Shown here: in pieces, positions 43,694-53,297 of the stretch
Layout: each line of letters begins with the position of its first letter
Position numbering within the stretch: the first letter of the stretch is position 1
NCBI GenBank assembly: GCA_963702765.1
Contig: CAVPEB010000060.1
Span: forward strand, 7,389-71,388
Direction of reading: 5' to 3'
Length of the DNA stretch: 64,000 nt
DNA from: DATMNR01 sp963702765
Lineage (GTDB): Bacteria > Chloroflexota > Ktedonobacteria > Ktedonobacterales > Ktedonobacteraceae
Notes under the pieces: generated by a model
Databases searched by the model: none
What the model saw: the letters and a program-made list of their open reading frames with translations, nothing else
Told to the model about the DNA's origin: nothing
Program-made: the position numbers and the translations under genes

Positions 43694-46363
43694 TTACGCC
43701 CTCGAATCCGCAGTCTCGACCAGCCCCGCGTCTCCATCGACCACGATACGTTGTCCACTGCGAATGCGCTCAGTTGCTACACCTGTGCCCAGGACTGCGG
43801 GGATGTGATACTCGCGAGCCACGATGGAACTGTGGCTGAGCGGACCGCCTACATCGGTGACGACTCCAGAGGCAAGGGCAAAGAGTGGTGTCCAGGCGGG
43901 CGTTGTGATCCTTGCCACGAGAATATCGCCTGGTCGCATGTGTTCGAACTCCTCAGGTCCGTGAATGACTCTCGCCGATCCGGTGACACGCCCAGGGCTG
44001 GCCGCAATTCCTTTCAGTACATTCCCTGTGGGCTGGTCAATACGCGCCGGGGAAAAAACACTGAAGTCAATGCCCAGGAAGCGGAAACCGCTTTTGAGCG
44101 GCAAGGCAGGTGGCGGCGTAACCTTGCGTTCGCGTTCCCAGGCTGCTCGCCGCTCAGCTATGGCTGTGTGATAATCCCCGACTGGCTCCGCATTCTGTGC
44201 ATCGTCAAGTGCATGTGCAGCTGTCTGCACCTCGTCTAACGTCAGCCAGAAGATATCGTCTGCTGTGGTGATGCTGTGAGCTGTGGCCAGGCGCTGTCCA
44301 ATCTCGCGTAGCATGCGGCGCAGTACTGGCCAGCCCAGGCCGGCATCCGCCAGCGCATCCTCGCGTAGCGGGGCGAAACTTTGAGCCCATCCCACCAACC
44401 GCCGAAACAGCGTCAGGCGAGGGCCGTGCAGTTGGGCCAACATCGACTGCGTTGCTTGCTCGCGGGCAGCCGCAGCCTTTTCCTGGCGGGCATAGGGATT
44501 GGGCGCATCGTCACTCAGGAAGAACTTGAGGGTTTCCAGCAATGACGCAGGATCATCAGCGGGTACTGCCTTGGCGAAGTCGAGATCGTAAATCGCACCC
44601 CCAAATCTTTCCAGATGAGTTGCAAAACGTTGTTGGAACCCTGACCATGTCTCTTCGTCTATACCGGCCATCTGTTCTGCCTGAAATGCAGCGGTAAACT
44701 CGGCGCTTGATATGTTCGAAAGCCGAGCGGCTAGTTCCGGCTGTTCGCGTACCCATTGTGCTATGTCATACAGCGATTTCTCGGCCTGTATCGGTGCACT
44801 GTCAAAACCCAACATGAACGTAAGAGCAGAGGGCGCATGGCGCCTCTTGAGGAGCCTGTTGTACACCAGGGTAAAGAGCGCTTCGCTCATATACGCTGCC
44901 GGCAGGATGCCACTCTGAGCGGAGAGATAATACTCACCCGCTTCTTCAGCGATGGCGCGTGCCCCACCTAACAGGTTTGTGGCTGATGTGGTCGCCAGGT
45001 CCCGTGTGTGCCAGTAGTTGACAACTGCTGCGTACTTGGCACGTGCTTTCTGCCAGCGTACCTGCGTGGTGCGCAACAGGCGCGGGAGGGCGACAAAGGG
45101 ATGTGGGAGGGTGAGCAGCATCTGTAGCGTCTGCGCAGGCGTGAGGGTGAGGTTATAGTAGCCATATCCGTTGATCGTGATAAAAAGCTCATCAGGAAAA
45201 CCTGACAGTCTCACGCTCTTCATGAATGACTCCATGGCCTGGCTCCATGCAGGGAGTCCGAGCGTGGCGAACAGAGGTGAAAGCGGATCTGGCAGCAGTT
45301 CCAACGCACCTGCACGCATGTAGTGCCCTTTGGGGTTGGGAAGGTGCCACTCAGCAGCTCGTGTCAACTGGGACCCTGCGGAAGCTGCGGGCAAGGCGGT
45401 GATCGGGCGTGCCTGTACGACAGAGACATGGCCATTGTGGAGCGCCCACTCGATATCCATTGGCTGGCCATAGAGGTCCTCGATCTGCACACCGATACGG
45501 GCAAGTTCAGCAGTCTGAGCGAGACTGAGCACCGCCTGGGTGCGTCGATCGGCTGGCACCTCTTCCTCGCGCGTGCCGCTCTGAGTAGGGACGGTCATCA
45601 TATCCTTCTCGCTGATCTCCTGCTGAGTGATGGTCCCGCTTGCTTTGTCAACAACGACAGTATCGGGCGTGACCTGCCCGCCGACAATCGCCTCACCCAG
45701 CCCCCAGGCAGCGTTGATCATTACCTGGTCGCGTGCCCCGGTCAACGGATTCGCGGTGAAGAGGATGCCAGATGCCTCTGCGGGCACCAGTTCCTGGACC
45801 ACCACTGCAAGGCTCACCTCCTCTTGTGCGATGTGATGGATTGCGCGGTAGCCAATCGCCCGTGCAGTCCAGAGCGAAGCCCAACAGCGTTTGACGGCAT
45901 CGAGGACCATCGCTTCGCCATGCATGTTGAGATAGGTCTCCTGCTGTCCGGCAAACGACAGCTCAGGCAGGTCTTCAGCCGTGGCAGAGGAACGCACCGC
46001 GACAGGCAAGTCACCCCTACCAAGTGCAGCATATGCTTGACAAATCGCCTCTGCAATCTCATCGGGCATCGCGCTCTGCTCGAAAAGCTCTCCGATCTGT
46101 CGCGCTGCCTCTTCAAGCGTGGCAGGATCATCAACTTTGGTTGTCGACACGGCAGCCAGGATCGGCTTCTGCAACGCATTCGCTGCGACGAAGCGGCGAT
46201 AGGCCTCTGTGGTGATGTGAAAACCAGCAGGCACAGGCAGACCAGCAGCCGCCATGCGTGCGAGCGATGCACCTTTTCCTCCTACGAGCGAAAGTTGGGC
46301 AGATGCATCATCCAGTGCTACAACAAAAGGGTGATGGTCATTTTCATTTTGGCTGCTCTTCAT
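43694..46363 (-). CDS. PEP-utilising phosphotransferase, rifampin phosphotransferase-like
   Basis: 889 residues in three parts: an ATP-grasp PEP/pyruvate-binding domain (GGKGASLARMAAAGLPVP, VRSSATAEDLPELSFAGQQ, ELVPAEASGILFTANP), a helical substrate region starting GHYMRAGALELLPDPLSPLF, and the swivelling phosphohistidine domain (TDVGGPLSHSSIVAREY, His near 845). This order and length match rifampin phosphotransferase (Rph) better than PEP synthase, which has a C-terminal PEP barrel absent here. It could confer rifamycin inactivation or act on an unknown acceptor. Start at 46363 or 46381; neither has an ideal ribosome site. Confidence 0.8.
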   Translation of the reverse strand: MKSSQNENDHHPFVVALDDASAQLSLVGGKGASLARMAAAGLPVPAGFHITTEAYRRFVAANALQKPILAAVSTTKVDDPATLEEAARQIGELFEQSAMPDEIAEAICQAYAALGRGDLPVAVRSSATAEDLPELSFAGQQETYLNMHGEAMVLDAVKRCWASLWTARAIGYRAIHHIAQEEVSLAVVVQELVPAEASGILFTANPLTGARDQVMINAAWGLGEAIVGGQVTPDTVVVDKASGTITQQEISEKDMMTVPTQSGTREEEVPADRRTQAVLSLAQTAELARIGVQIEDLYGQPMDIEWALHNGHVSVVQARPITALPAASAGSQLTRAAEWHLPNPKGHYMRAGALELLPDPLSPLFATLGLPAWSQAMESFMKSVRLSGFPDELFITINGYGYYNLTLTPAQTLQMLLTLPHPFVALPRLLRTTQVRWQKARAKYAAVVNYWHTRDLATTSATNLLGGARAIAEEAGEYYLSAQSGILPAAYMSEALFTLVYNRLLKRRHAPSALTFMLGFDSAPIQAEKSLYDIAQWVREQPELAARLSNISSAEFTAAFQAEQMAGIDEETWSGFQQRFATHLERFGGAIYDLDFAKAVPADDPASLLETLKFFLSDDAPNPYARQEKAAAAREQATQSMLAQLHGPRLTLFRRLVGWAQSFAPLREDALADAGLGWPVLRRMLREIGQRLATAHSITTADDIFWLTLDEVQTAAHALDDAQNAEPVGDYHTAIAERRAAWERERKVTPPPALPLKSGFRFLGIDFSVFSPARIDQPTGNVLKGIAASPGRVTGSARVIHGPEEFEHMRPGDILVARITTPAWTPLFALASGVVTDVGGPLSHSSIVAREYHIPAVLGTGVATERIRSGQRIVVDGDAGLVETADSRA

Positions 46364-46736
46364 TTTGTACCTATCCTTCATCGGATGAACACAACATTTA
46401 GGCTTGAGAAAACTGTCAGGCATACGCTGTGCCGACGGCGCCAGCACTGAAGATAATAATACTTATTGTTGCTTCCTTGAATTGTATCCGTACTGGGTTG
46501 TCATGACAAGGATTTCGTCTAATGGAGTTCGTGCGTATGATCGACATGCAAGGTATGGATTGTGACAGAAGCGAGATACCACATCCAGTCAACGTGAGAT
46601 AGATGTGATGTGTACAGAGTATGGTCTCTTAAAGGGATGTAGGGTACCTCAAACCTATTCCAAGCACCCACATCGGAGGTACAAATACGCATAGTTCATG
46701 CCCATATATACATCCTTATCAAAGGAGGAAGTTAGA
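46364..46736. other. intergenic region with palindrome
   Basis: Divergent intergenic region. It contains TTGTCATGACAA (46498-46509), a perfect 12-base palindrome that could be a regulator site. No gene seen. Confidence 0.4.
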
Positions 46737-47471
46737 ATGGAAACTACGAGTGTAAAAAGAACATCGAGGGAGGCTGTTAGTAATCCAGACCCATCATGGA
46801 GAGGGCTTTATCGAGCCGGGGGCATCTCGGCATTTCTGTATATCGTTCTGTTAATCGTACCAATAGTGCTTATCTTCACCACGAAGCAGCCCCCGACTTC
46901 GGATGGAGCTGCCATTCTTCAATATATCGCCTCAAACAAGGTCGTCTATATCACTGAACTGGTACTGTTCCTGGCGCCAAGCGTGCTGGCCATGATCGTT
47001 TTCCTGGCTCTCTACATGGCGCTCAAACATTTGAACAAGAGCCTTGCTGCAATCGGCGCATTGATCGCTATTGCCTCCCAGATTATCGGTCTGGCGTATA
47101 GCAGCAGCCCTCAATCGCTCAATGGTGCCCTGGTGCTGCTGAGCAGTCAATACATGGAAGCAACCACTGCTATACAAAAAGCTGCTTACGCAGCTGCCGC
47201 TGAGAGTCTTATGGCCATGGCTAACTCGGTGTCCGCCAGCGGTATCTTGTTCTCGATCGGTATTCTGATCATTTCTCTTGTAATGCTGAGAGGAGTCTTC
47301 CATAGAGGTATCGCGTACCTGGGCGTAATAACTGGAACCATAGCCATCTTCAGTGAGACTTTCAGGCCCGTTATAGGCATCGGCTACATAGTCTACTTCA
47401 TACTCGAAGTGATCTGGTTGATCGCGGTCGGCTGGAAACTCTTCAGACTGGGCCGGAAAGTAGAAGTGTGA
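46737..47471 (+). CDS. DUF4386-like membrane protein
   Basis: 244 residues with six hydrophobic helices. The pattern RGLYRAGGISAFLYIVLLIVPIV at the first helix, a long second loop, LALYMALKHLNKSLAAIGALI and FSETFRPVIGIGYIVYFILEVIW near the end fits the DUF4386 family of unknown function. The ATG at 46737 follows AAAGGAGG; an in-frame start at 46698 has no site. Confidence 0.75.
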   Translation: METTSVKRTSREAVSNPDPSWRGLYRAGGISAFLYIVLLIVPIVLIFTTKQPPTSDGAAILQYIASNKVVYITELVLFLAPSVLAMIVFLALYMALKHLNKSLAAIGALIAIASQIIGLAYSSSPQSLNGALVLLSSQYMEATTAIQKAAYAAAAESLMAMANSVSASGILFSIGILIISLVMLRGVFHRGIAYLGVITGTIAIFSETFRPVIGIGYIVYFILEVIWLIAVGWKLFRLGRKVEV

Positions 47472-47599
47472 TCGATTTGTGCCTCTTGCGCTTAAGTCTG
47501 TGATAGAAGTGCGATATCTATACCCTATGATGAGTGTAGATAGAGAGAATTTAAAAGGTACAAACATGGTTCTCACATGATGAAAGGAGGTCCTTAAAG

Positions 47600-48073
47600 A
47601 TGAATGCTTTGATTGTCTATGACTCACAATACGGAAATACAGAGCGCATAGCGCAGTGCATCACCTCCACTATGAAAGAGTTCGGACGGGCGCGAGTTGT
47701 CCGTGTTGATCAAGTATACCTTGAAGAACTCCAGGGTATGGATATGCTTATTCTGGGATGCCCAACACAGGGAATGAGACAAACCCCGGCCATGCAATCC
47801 TTTATTGCACACATCCCACGTGAATTGCTGAACGGCCTTTCCATTGCTTGCTTTGATACTCGTTTCCGTGGAGGCTTTTGGATGCTTTCCGCTGCGCCTG
47901 CTATGGCCAAACAACTTCGCATGATGGGAGTCGAGTTGGTGATCCAGCCGGAGAGCTTCTATGTGAAGGCTATGAAGAAGGAAGGTCCTTTGCTTGCTGG
48001 AGAGATAGAGCGAGCAGCCACCTGGGCTACTAAACTGATCGAGAAGGTCGTGGCCCATCCACTTACTGTGTAG
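47600..48073 (+). CDS. flavodoxin-like protein
   Basis: 157-residue FMN-binding flavodoxin fold. The phosphate-binding loop SQYGNTERIA is at 9-18, the second loop is LGCPTQGMRQTPAM and the third contains FDTRFRGGFWML. Acts as a one-electron carrier or quinone reductase in the cytoplasm; no partner oxidoreductase is adjacent. AAAGGAGG lies 10 bases before the ATG. Confidence 0.87.
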   Translation: MNALIVYDSQYGNTERIAQCITSTMKEFGRARVVRVDQVYLEELQGMDMLILGCPTQGMRQTPAMQSFIAHIPRELLNGLSIACFDTRFRGGFWMLSAAPAMAKQLRMMGVELVIQPESFYVKAMKKEGPLLAGEIERAATWATKLIEKVVAHPLTV

Positions 48074-48527
48074 TGATAAGAGCGGTGGAGAGAGTCCCGC
48101 AAGACCAACGTTTGAGACACTGAACCTGCGGGCGTTGATAGCGGCTAAGGGAAAAGGCAACAGGACAGCGCAAGCACCCCTATCGTTCAATTTTTTGTGA
48201 AGGGTTTTATTGTTTATTGAAAATACCGCTCAAATAGCGCTCAAAATGCGCGGTAATTTTGGGGCGGCTTTTGGAGGGATGGTGAAGGGAAATGGGTGTG
48301 TGAATCCAACAGTGCGCTGCAATAGCAATCTTCCAGGCAGACATGTGTTGGTCGGTTGGTCAGGACGGCGCAAGCGCATACCCGCCTTGCCAACGACGCT
48401 AGCGAAGAAAGCATCTCTGCAACGACGCTAGTAGGGCAGCAGGACGGCGCAAGCGCCCCCACCACCCATCATCCGCACCCCGTCCCTACGTTAGAATATA
48501 CCTTAAGAGACATGGAGGAAAAAGAAC
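48074..48527. other. intergenic region made of dispersed repeats
   Basis: 450 bases: hairpin copy 2 (48220-48260), a pair of CAACGACGCTAG segments, GGCGCAAGCGCC, and a CACCCATCATCCGCAC segment also present at 33067-33082. A CCGCCTTGCCAACGACGCTA block is shared with 52814-52833. No gene seen. Confidence 0.6.
48220..48260. repeat. variable-stem hairpin element, copy 2
   Basis: Arm AAAATACCGCTCA (48220-48232), 14-base loop holding ATAGCGCTCA, arm TGCGCGGTAATTTT (48247-48260), one mismatch and one bulge. Same geometry as the copies at 33123 and 52994. Confidence 0.6.
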
Positions 48528-48833
48528 TTGATAAACAATATGATGTCTGGTATGGGAACTAATATGTTCTTCTGGATAGTACTTATAACGCTAATATGTC
48601 TTCTCATCATTGGCGCATGTGCCTGGTTAGTTGCTAACTGGTTGAAAAGGCAAAGGGCACCTATGACACAGTACACACCACAGCCACGGGATGCCTATGA
48701 AGAATATGAACAAGGCTATCAACCACAACAACAGCCCTCAGAAACCTATCATGAAGGTGATCAGAGTTATGCATATCCACAAAGTGAGCAGAGGCAAATG
48801 CAGTATCCAGAAATGGAGCAGTTGGAACGGTAG
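48528..48833 (+). CDS. small membrane protein with Q/Y/P-rich tail
   Basis: 101 residues: one membrane helix (about 12-37, FFWIVLITLICLLIIGACAWLVA) after a Met-rich start, then KRQR and a long cytoplasmic or surface tail rich in Gln, Tyr, Pro and Glu, probably disordered. Start TTG at 48528 is chosen because GGAGGA ends 8 bases upstream; the first ATG (48540) would be too far from it. Family not recognised. Confidence 0.6.
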   Translation: MINNMMSGMGTNMFFWIVLITLICLLIIGACAWLVANWLKRQRAPMTQYTPQPRDAYEEYEQGYQPQQQPSETYHEGDQSYAYPQSEQRQMQYPEMEQLER

Positions 48834-48928
48834 TACTTGAAAGCCCAATTCATCACAGGGTCATTGATTTCAACTTATTCATTCATGAGTCCCGCATGAC
48901 TTAGCCAGAACTGGAGTCAGAGAATTGC

Positions 48929-50023
48929 TCACTCTTCAAGAAAGAAGGCTTGCCATTTTTTGGTGAGTGAAGGGTTTGTGAGAACATCAGTGCTGTCTAC
49001 AACCTGATTGATGCTTCCAATAGCATTAGGAATATGCTTTATTATTGGGTCCTGTATCTGGGCCAGTATGGCATCAACATAACGCTCTCCGTGAATAACG
49101 AGATAGGGTCTCTCATAGTAATGAGAGACGTGAGAGGCTAATGGTTCTGTTATTCCTAATTGATTGTGGAGGTGAGCTACTTTCTCATAGGATTTGGAGA
49201 GGTATGCTTCTCGCTCCTTCCAATTGTGCGCCAGCAACACTTCCCGAAATAGTGGCGCAAGATCTGAAGCTGATCTGAGGCGCGAAAAGGCGGTTCCAAA
49301 CCATTTTGTGTAGGGAGCATAGTGTTTTTCTATAAAAAAGCTGAGCCGCATCAGTTCTCTGACTAGACGCGCTGCAACCAGTTGTGAACCCAGCTCATCT
49401 CCTACATCCCCGCACCTACCCATAAAGGCTTCTTCCTGGGCTATTCGTCCCCATTGCGAAGCAAGTAAGTACAACCAAATGTCATGAGGGTAGTAGGAAA
49501 ATTTTTGCCGAACAAGGACGAGTTCATTTAACCCATCATAGAAGACTTTACCCGCGGTTACTTCTAACAGCTTTTGTTCGGGAAACGTAAGCCATGCGAG
49601 CGTTTGAATATTCTGATAGGGGTTAACGCCTAAGGCTTGTTCAAAGTACGCCTGTATAGTGTGAACAGAGACAAGATGGTTCACAGAGCCTGCGTCAATT
49701 TTTTCAAGTGACTGAACTCCATTGGTATCAGGAGTACCAAAGTTCGTTGAGATCCCGCGTATCTCATAGGGAAGTTGCTCGCTCAATACTTCTCTAATTG
49801 CCTGTTGATAACGCTCGTGGTCCTCTGCTTTGACAAAGAGCAGCACCTTTGGCCCCCAATTATGATCCATTGATTGCGGGGTATCATACCCAAGCACTTC
49901 CGAGCCAGGACCAATCAGAGCAGCAGAATAAACCAGTTGGGGAAATACAGCCTCTAGAATTGGCTTGACTGCTTCTTGATAGTAAAGCTCACTCAGTTGT
50001 AGTCCCGGAATAAATTCTGGCAT
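48929..50023 (-). CDS. DUF4037 protein (nucleotidyltransferase-like)
   Basis: 364 residues of the DUF4037 family. The N-terminal part has the nucleotidyltransferase-type pattern GPGSEVLGYD...SMDHNWGPKVLLF near 38-62; the second acid expected after the first Asp reads Asn, so transfer activity is uncertain. The rest is helical with LASQWGRIAQEEAFMGRCGDVGDELGS in the middle. The ATG comes 10 bases after the stop of the STAND ATPase gene, so the two are one operon. Function of the family is unknown; in this pairing it may be an effector or partner of the ATPase. Confidence 0.8.
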   Translation of the reverse strand: MPEFIPGLQLSELYYQEAVKPILEAVFPQLVYSAALIGPGSEVLGYDTPQSMDHNWGPKVLLFVKAEDHERYQQAIREVLSEQLPYEIRGISTNFGTPDTNGVQSLEKIDAGSVNHLVSVHTIQAYFEQALGVNPYQNIQTLAWLTFPEQKLLEVTAGKVFYDGLNELVLVRQKFSYYPHDIWLYLLASQWGRIAQEEAFMGRCGDVGDELGSQLVAARLVRELMRLSFFIEKHYAPYTKWFGTAFSRLRSASDLAPLFREVLLAHNWKEREAYLSKSYEKVAHLHNQLGITEPLASHVSHYYERPYLVIHGERYVDAILAQIQDPIIKHIPNAIGSINQVVDSTDVLTNPSLTKKWQAFFLEE

Positions 50024-50033
50024 GAGCCACTCA

Positions 50034-52628
50034 TCAAACTAAATCATAGCGATTCAACAAAGGCACAACGTTCTTCTGATAAAATTCCGGTCTATCGCGC
50101 TCAAACCAGCGTAGAGGGGAGAGCAGGATTGGCGGCATATCCAATGTGAGTGATCGTTCTATTGCTGCAATCGCCTCTTCATCTCGTCCCATAGATGCAC
50201 AGGTCATCCCTTTCCAGAAATATGCATCCCAATCCTCTGGCGTCATTTGAATAGGCTGCTCCAACACTGGCAGAGCTTCCTCATAGTTTCTTCGTAACCA
50301 CATTGCTACTCCGCGACAAACAAAGGCAACCGGATTCTCAGGATCAGTAGCTGCAATCGCTTCTAATCGCCCTATCACTTCAAGGCCTGGTCTTTGGTAG
50401 CACATTCCTGACCATATCGCCATCCAATTATTATGATTCTGAAGATAATAAACCTCTAATTCCCTACTATGAGAATAGTCGCTCATTGCCTGTCTGATAT
50501 CCTGCATCCATAAGCAGGTGAGACCTCTTTCGGCTAAAATAGAGGCATAATGAGGCTTGATTTCAAGAGCATGGTCAAACTCAACAAGGGCTTGTTCATA
50601 GTTTTTGAGCAATCTGTAGGTGATACCTCTATGTAAATATGCCCAGACATAGTTAGGATCCAGTTCAACTATCCGATCAAAATCTTCAAGGGCACGCCAA
50701 TAGTTTCCGAGCTTTCTATATGTCCTACCTCGTCGTTCATATGCCCAGGTATCCTGAGGATTTAGTTCGATCGCGCGAGCAAAGTCGGACATGGCTCGCT
50801 GATAGTCTCTGAGCCAACGATAGGCCAGACCTCTTCTAGCATAAGCCCGGGCATAGACCGGGTTTAGAGCAAGGGCACTATTAAAGTCACTAATGGCTTG
50901 CTCATTTTCTTTGAGATGCAGGTAGACCCAGCCTCGATCAGTATACATTTGTGCTCGCACCTCTGGTGAAAATGTTGGTGATTGCTCTACTCTCTTCAGT
51001 AACGCGCTCGCTGCATTCAAGCGCTCCTGGCTTCTTGGGCCTGCCTCGATATATTGTAGTAGAAGTTTGATTGCTTGCTGCGCGCCGGTACTTAATTGAA
51101 TACTGGATTGTTTCTCGGAAAGCTCTTGTATAAAATTTGCTATTTCTCCATTTTGTTCGGCATTGGTGTTTTGGAACGTTTTCAAAATCAGCTCTATAGC
51201 CTTAAGATCACTGGCCTCTCCCGGTAGGATGAACAACTGTTCACTTAGCGCCAGTACCAGTTCCAACCACTCGATGAAGTGGTAGACTTCTTCACGCATT
51301 TCTTCCTGGAATTCCTCAAGTAATCGCTGATAATAGTGTGCGATGCTTTCCCGAGTAGCATAGTATTCTTTCTTCGAACGCTGGTAGAGATGGCGGCCAA
51401 ATAGCTCTTGCGCCAATTCATGATAGGTATAGCGACCATCTTGTGAGCGCACAAAAGGTTGAGCAATTAACCAACTGTAAAGTGAAGGTAGTTCATTTTT
51501 GGGCAGATATGGAAAAGCCGCCAGATCATCCTGGTTAAAAGGGTGGGAAAAGAGTGCTGTATCAAGAGCCAACTGCCGTTTGATATAATCCTGCTCAGGT
51601 ATCCATCGCAGGAAGTTAGCTACGACATCCGCCGTTGGATCGACTTTCCCGCGTGGATTAGACGTCAAAAGACTCAGATACAGTGGTAAGCCCTGGGAAA
51701 GCTGCCATATGGTGCTGATGTGTTCAGGATCGGTAATATTGCGTTTGGTCAGATAGGTGCGCGTCTCATCTTCGGTGAAACTATTCAAAGGAATCCAATA
51801 GATAGTCTCATTATCTATGTATGGCAGCCAGCGTTTGGTGTCTTCAGGATGAGAGCGCTCGATGGGATCTCGCCCGGCTATCATCAAAACGATACTCGCG
51901 TTGATATCGGCTGGTAGAAAATAGTTCAGTAGCCAGGGAACAACCTCAGCAGCTAATTGCTCAAAGGTATCGAAGAACAACACCACTCGCCGATGCTTGA
52001 TTTTACCTGAAGCGAGCATAACTCGTGTAGCAACTATCTGATTGAGTTCGTCCACAAAAGCCCGGGTCAACATATTCACCGGGTCTTCCAATATTTCTGC
52101 TTCCTTGCGTTTTTTAACGTTATTGCGCCTATCCATGAGATGTTCAGCAGTTGCTTTGACGCCTTCGCCTAAAAGCGGGCCTACGAAAGGAACGCCTTCT
52201 ACAGTCGCACCTGCAAAAACTGGCATCTTCTGTACAAGCGTATCTTGTAGCGTTTCTTGCTCAGTTTGCTGTGTGCGTAACACTTTTTTATAATGTTTCA
52301 GCGCTTTCTCAAAGGCTCCCTGCATATGCAGTTGAGCCGCAAACTTTTCCATAATACTGGCGGGTGTCGTTTGTATTTCGTCAACTGTGGCTGTCAGGCA
52401 ATAGTCTTTAAATTCGGCTAAGTGGGCTTCATCGATAAAGCGGGTCAGCAAAGTTGATTTGCCTACACCTCCCTGTCCCCAGATTGAGATGATGTTATGC
52501 GTGGGTTCTTCAGGCTTGAGGATGTTCTGCACGAAGAAGAGTAGCTCACCTGCACGGCCAACAAAGAGCTTGCGGGTGTCGGTTGGAGCCTGTGAGCCTT
52601 CCGGGTTGGTTTTTCTGACGAAGGGCAT
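50034..52628 (-). CDS. STAND ATPase with C-terminal TPR repeats
   Basis: 864 residues. The NTPase domain has Walker A GQGGVGKST at 51-59 and Walker B VVLFFDTFE with Asp220, followed by a winged-helix-like region (YTYHELAQELFGRHLY). From about 555 to 800 at least six TPR units are visible (GWVYLHLKENEQAISDFNSALALNP and relatives), the usual ligand-sensing part of STAND proteins. Such ATPases act as switches in signalling and phage defence. The start at 52628 is preferred to 52853 because the truncated paralogue at 54811 begins at the same MPFVRKT and both have GAGGTG upstream. Confidence 0.85.
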   Translation of the reverse strand: MPFVRKTNPEGSQAPTDTRKLFVGRAGELLFFVQNILKPEEPTHNIISIWGQGGVGKSTLLTRFIDEAHLAEFKDYCLTATVDEIQTTPASIMEKFAAQLHMQGAFEKALKHYKKVLRTQQTEQETLQDTLVQKMPVFAGATVEGVPFVGPLLGEGVKATAEHLMDRRNNVKKRKEAEILEDPVNMLTRAFVDELNQIVATRVMLASGKIKHRRVVLFFDTFEQLAAEVVPWLLNYFLPADINASIVLMIAGRDPIERSHPEDTKRWLPYIDNETIYWIPLNSFTEDETRTYLTKRNITDPEHISTIWQLSQGLPLYLSLLTSNPRGKVDPTADVVANFLRWIPEQDYIKRQLALDTALFSHPFNQDDLAAFPYLPKNELPSLYSWLIAQPFVRSQDGRYTYHELAQELFGRHLYQRSKKEYYATRESIAHYYQRLLEEFQEEMREEVYHFIEWLELVLALSEQLFILPGEASDLKAIELILKTFQNTNAEQNGEIANFIQELSEKQSSIQLSTGAQQAIKLLLQYIEAGPRSQERLNAASALLKRVEQSPTFSPEVRAQMYTDRGWVYLHLKENEQAISDFNSALALNPVYARAYARRGLAYRWLRDYQRAMSDFARAIELNPQDTWAYERRGRTYRKLGNYWRALEDFDRIVELDPNYVWAYLHRGITYRLLKNYEQALVEFDHALEIKPHYASILAERGLTCLWMQDIRQAMSDYSHSRELEVYYLQNHNNWMAIWSGMCYQRPGLEVIGRLEAIAATDPENPVAFVCRGVAMWLRRNYEEALPVLEQPIQMTPEDWDAYFWKGMTCASMGRDEEAIAAIERSLTLDMPPILLSPLRWFERDRPEFYQKNVVPLLNRYDLV

Positions 52629-53281
52629 GGGCGGGCACCTCGTTGGTTCGTATTCACAGTCGTGCGGTTTATAAATCTGGTGTTCGACTGTATTATCCCA
52701 CATTTCGCCGTGTAGCGAGTAGTTTTTAGATTGATATAGAATGTTTGTTGAAACGAGGAGGGATATCAGCCGACTACCGTTTGCATAGACATCGAAAGGA
52801 GAATCGGACCTACCCGCCTTGCCAACGACGCTACCGAGGCAACTGCTGCGCACTCAGCAGAGATGCAAGGAAGTGTCTAGCGCTACGCGCTCAGGCACGT
52901 CGCAAGGAGAAGCGCCCCCACCATCCAGCATCCATACACCTGCCTCAACAGTTTTACTGTTCTGCTATTTATGGATTATTTTATTTTTTATCGAAAATAT
53001 GGTGCAGATAGGATGCAAAATGCACCAGATTTTTGGACTCTCCCTCACTCTGCGTGAAAGCTCTAGCATTCGTTGTTAACCAGTTCGCTTCAATGGGCTT
53101 CAGCAGTAGACCATCATCAGCACTCTCCTTTTAGCTCCTTTCAATTCACGTAAAGTGAGGGAGAGTCTGACAGAGTGGGCCACCATACTGAATTCTGGGG
53201 TAAATAATAGTTTACTAACATTGGGGAGAATCAAAAACTGTGTAAATCCAGACCTGGCTAGTATCCCACGTCCAACCGGAG
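52629..53281. other. intergenic region made of dispersed repeats
   Basis: 650 bases: a repeat block at 52810-52925 (CCGCCTTGCCAACGACGCTA, GAAGCGCCCCCACCATCC) shared with the 48 kb region, hairpin copy 3, and an A+T-rich stretch up to the promoter at 53282. No gene seen. Confidence 0.55.
52994..53033. repeat. variable-stem hairpin element, copy 3
   Basis: Arm AAAATATGGTGCA (52994-53006), 14-base loop holding GGATGCA, arm TGCACCAGATTTT (53021-53033), one mismatch. The stem sequence differs from the other two copies but base pairing is kept. Confidence 0.6.
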
Positions 53282-53290
53282 TGATATAAT
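53282..53290 (+). promoter_or_regulatory. extended -10 directly before a start codon
   Basis: TGATATAAT; the -10 hexamer ends 7 bases before the ATG at 53298, so transcription should begin at or next to the start codon, giving a leaderless mRNA. Confidence 0.5.
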
Positions 53291-53297
53291 TTGCCTC

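Noticed and set aside
43544..44239. 231-codon open frame on the + strand
   Set aside because: Mostly antisense to the phosphotransferase gene with low-complexity, Ser/Cys-rich sequence and no family resemblance.
45323..46450. 375-codon open frame on the + strand
   Set aside because: It lies entirely antisense to the phosphotransferase gene, which has clear domains; no ribosome site and an unnatural Cys/His/Arg-rich composition.
33050..53040. CRISPR-like array from the repeated hairpins
   Set aside because: The three hairpins are 5-15 kb apart, with no regular spacers and no cas genes; the Cas4-like cysteines belong to the helicase fusion.
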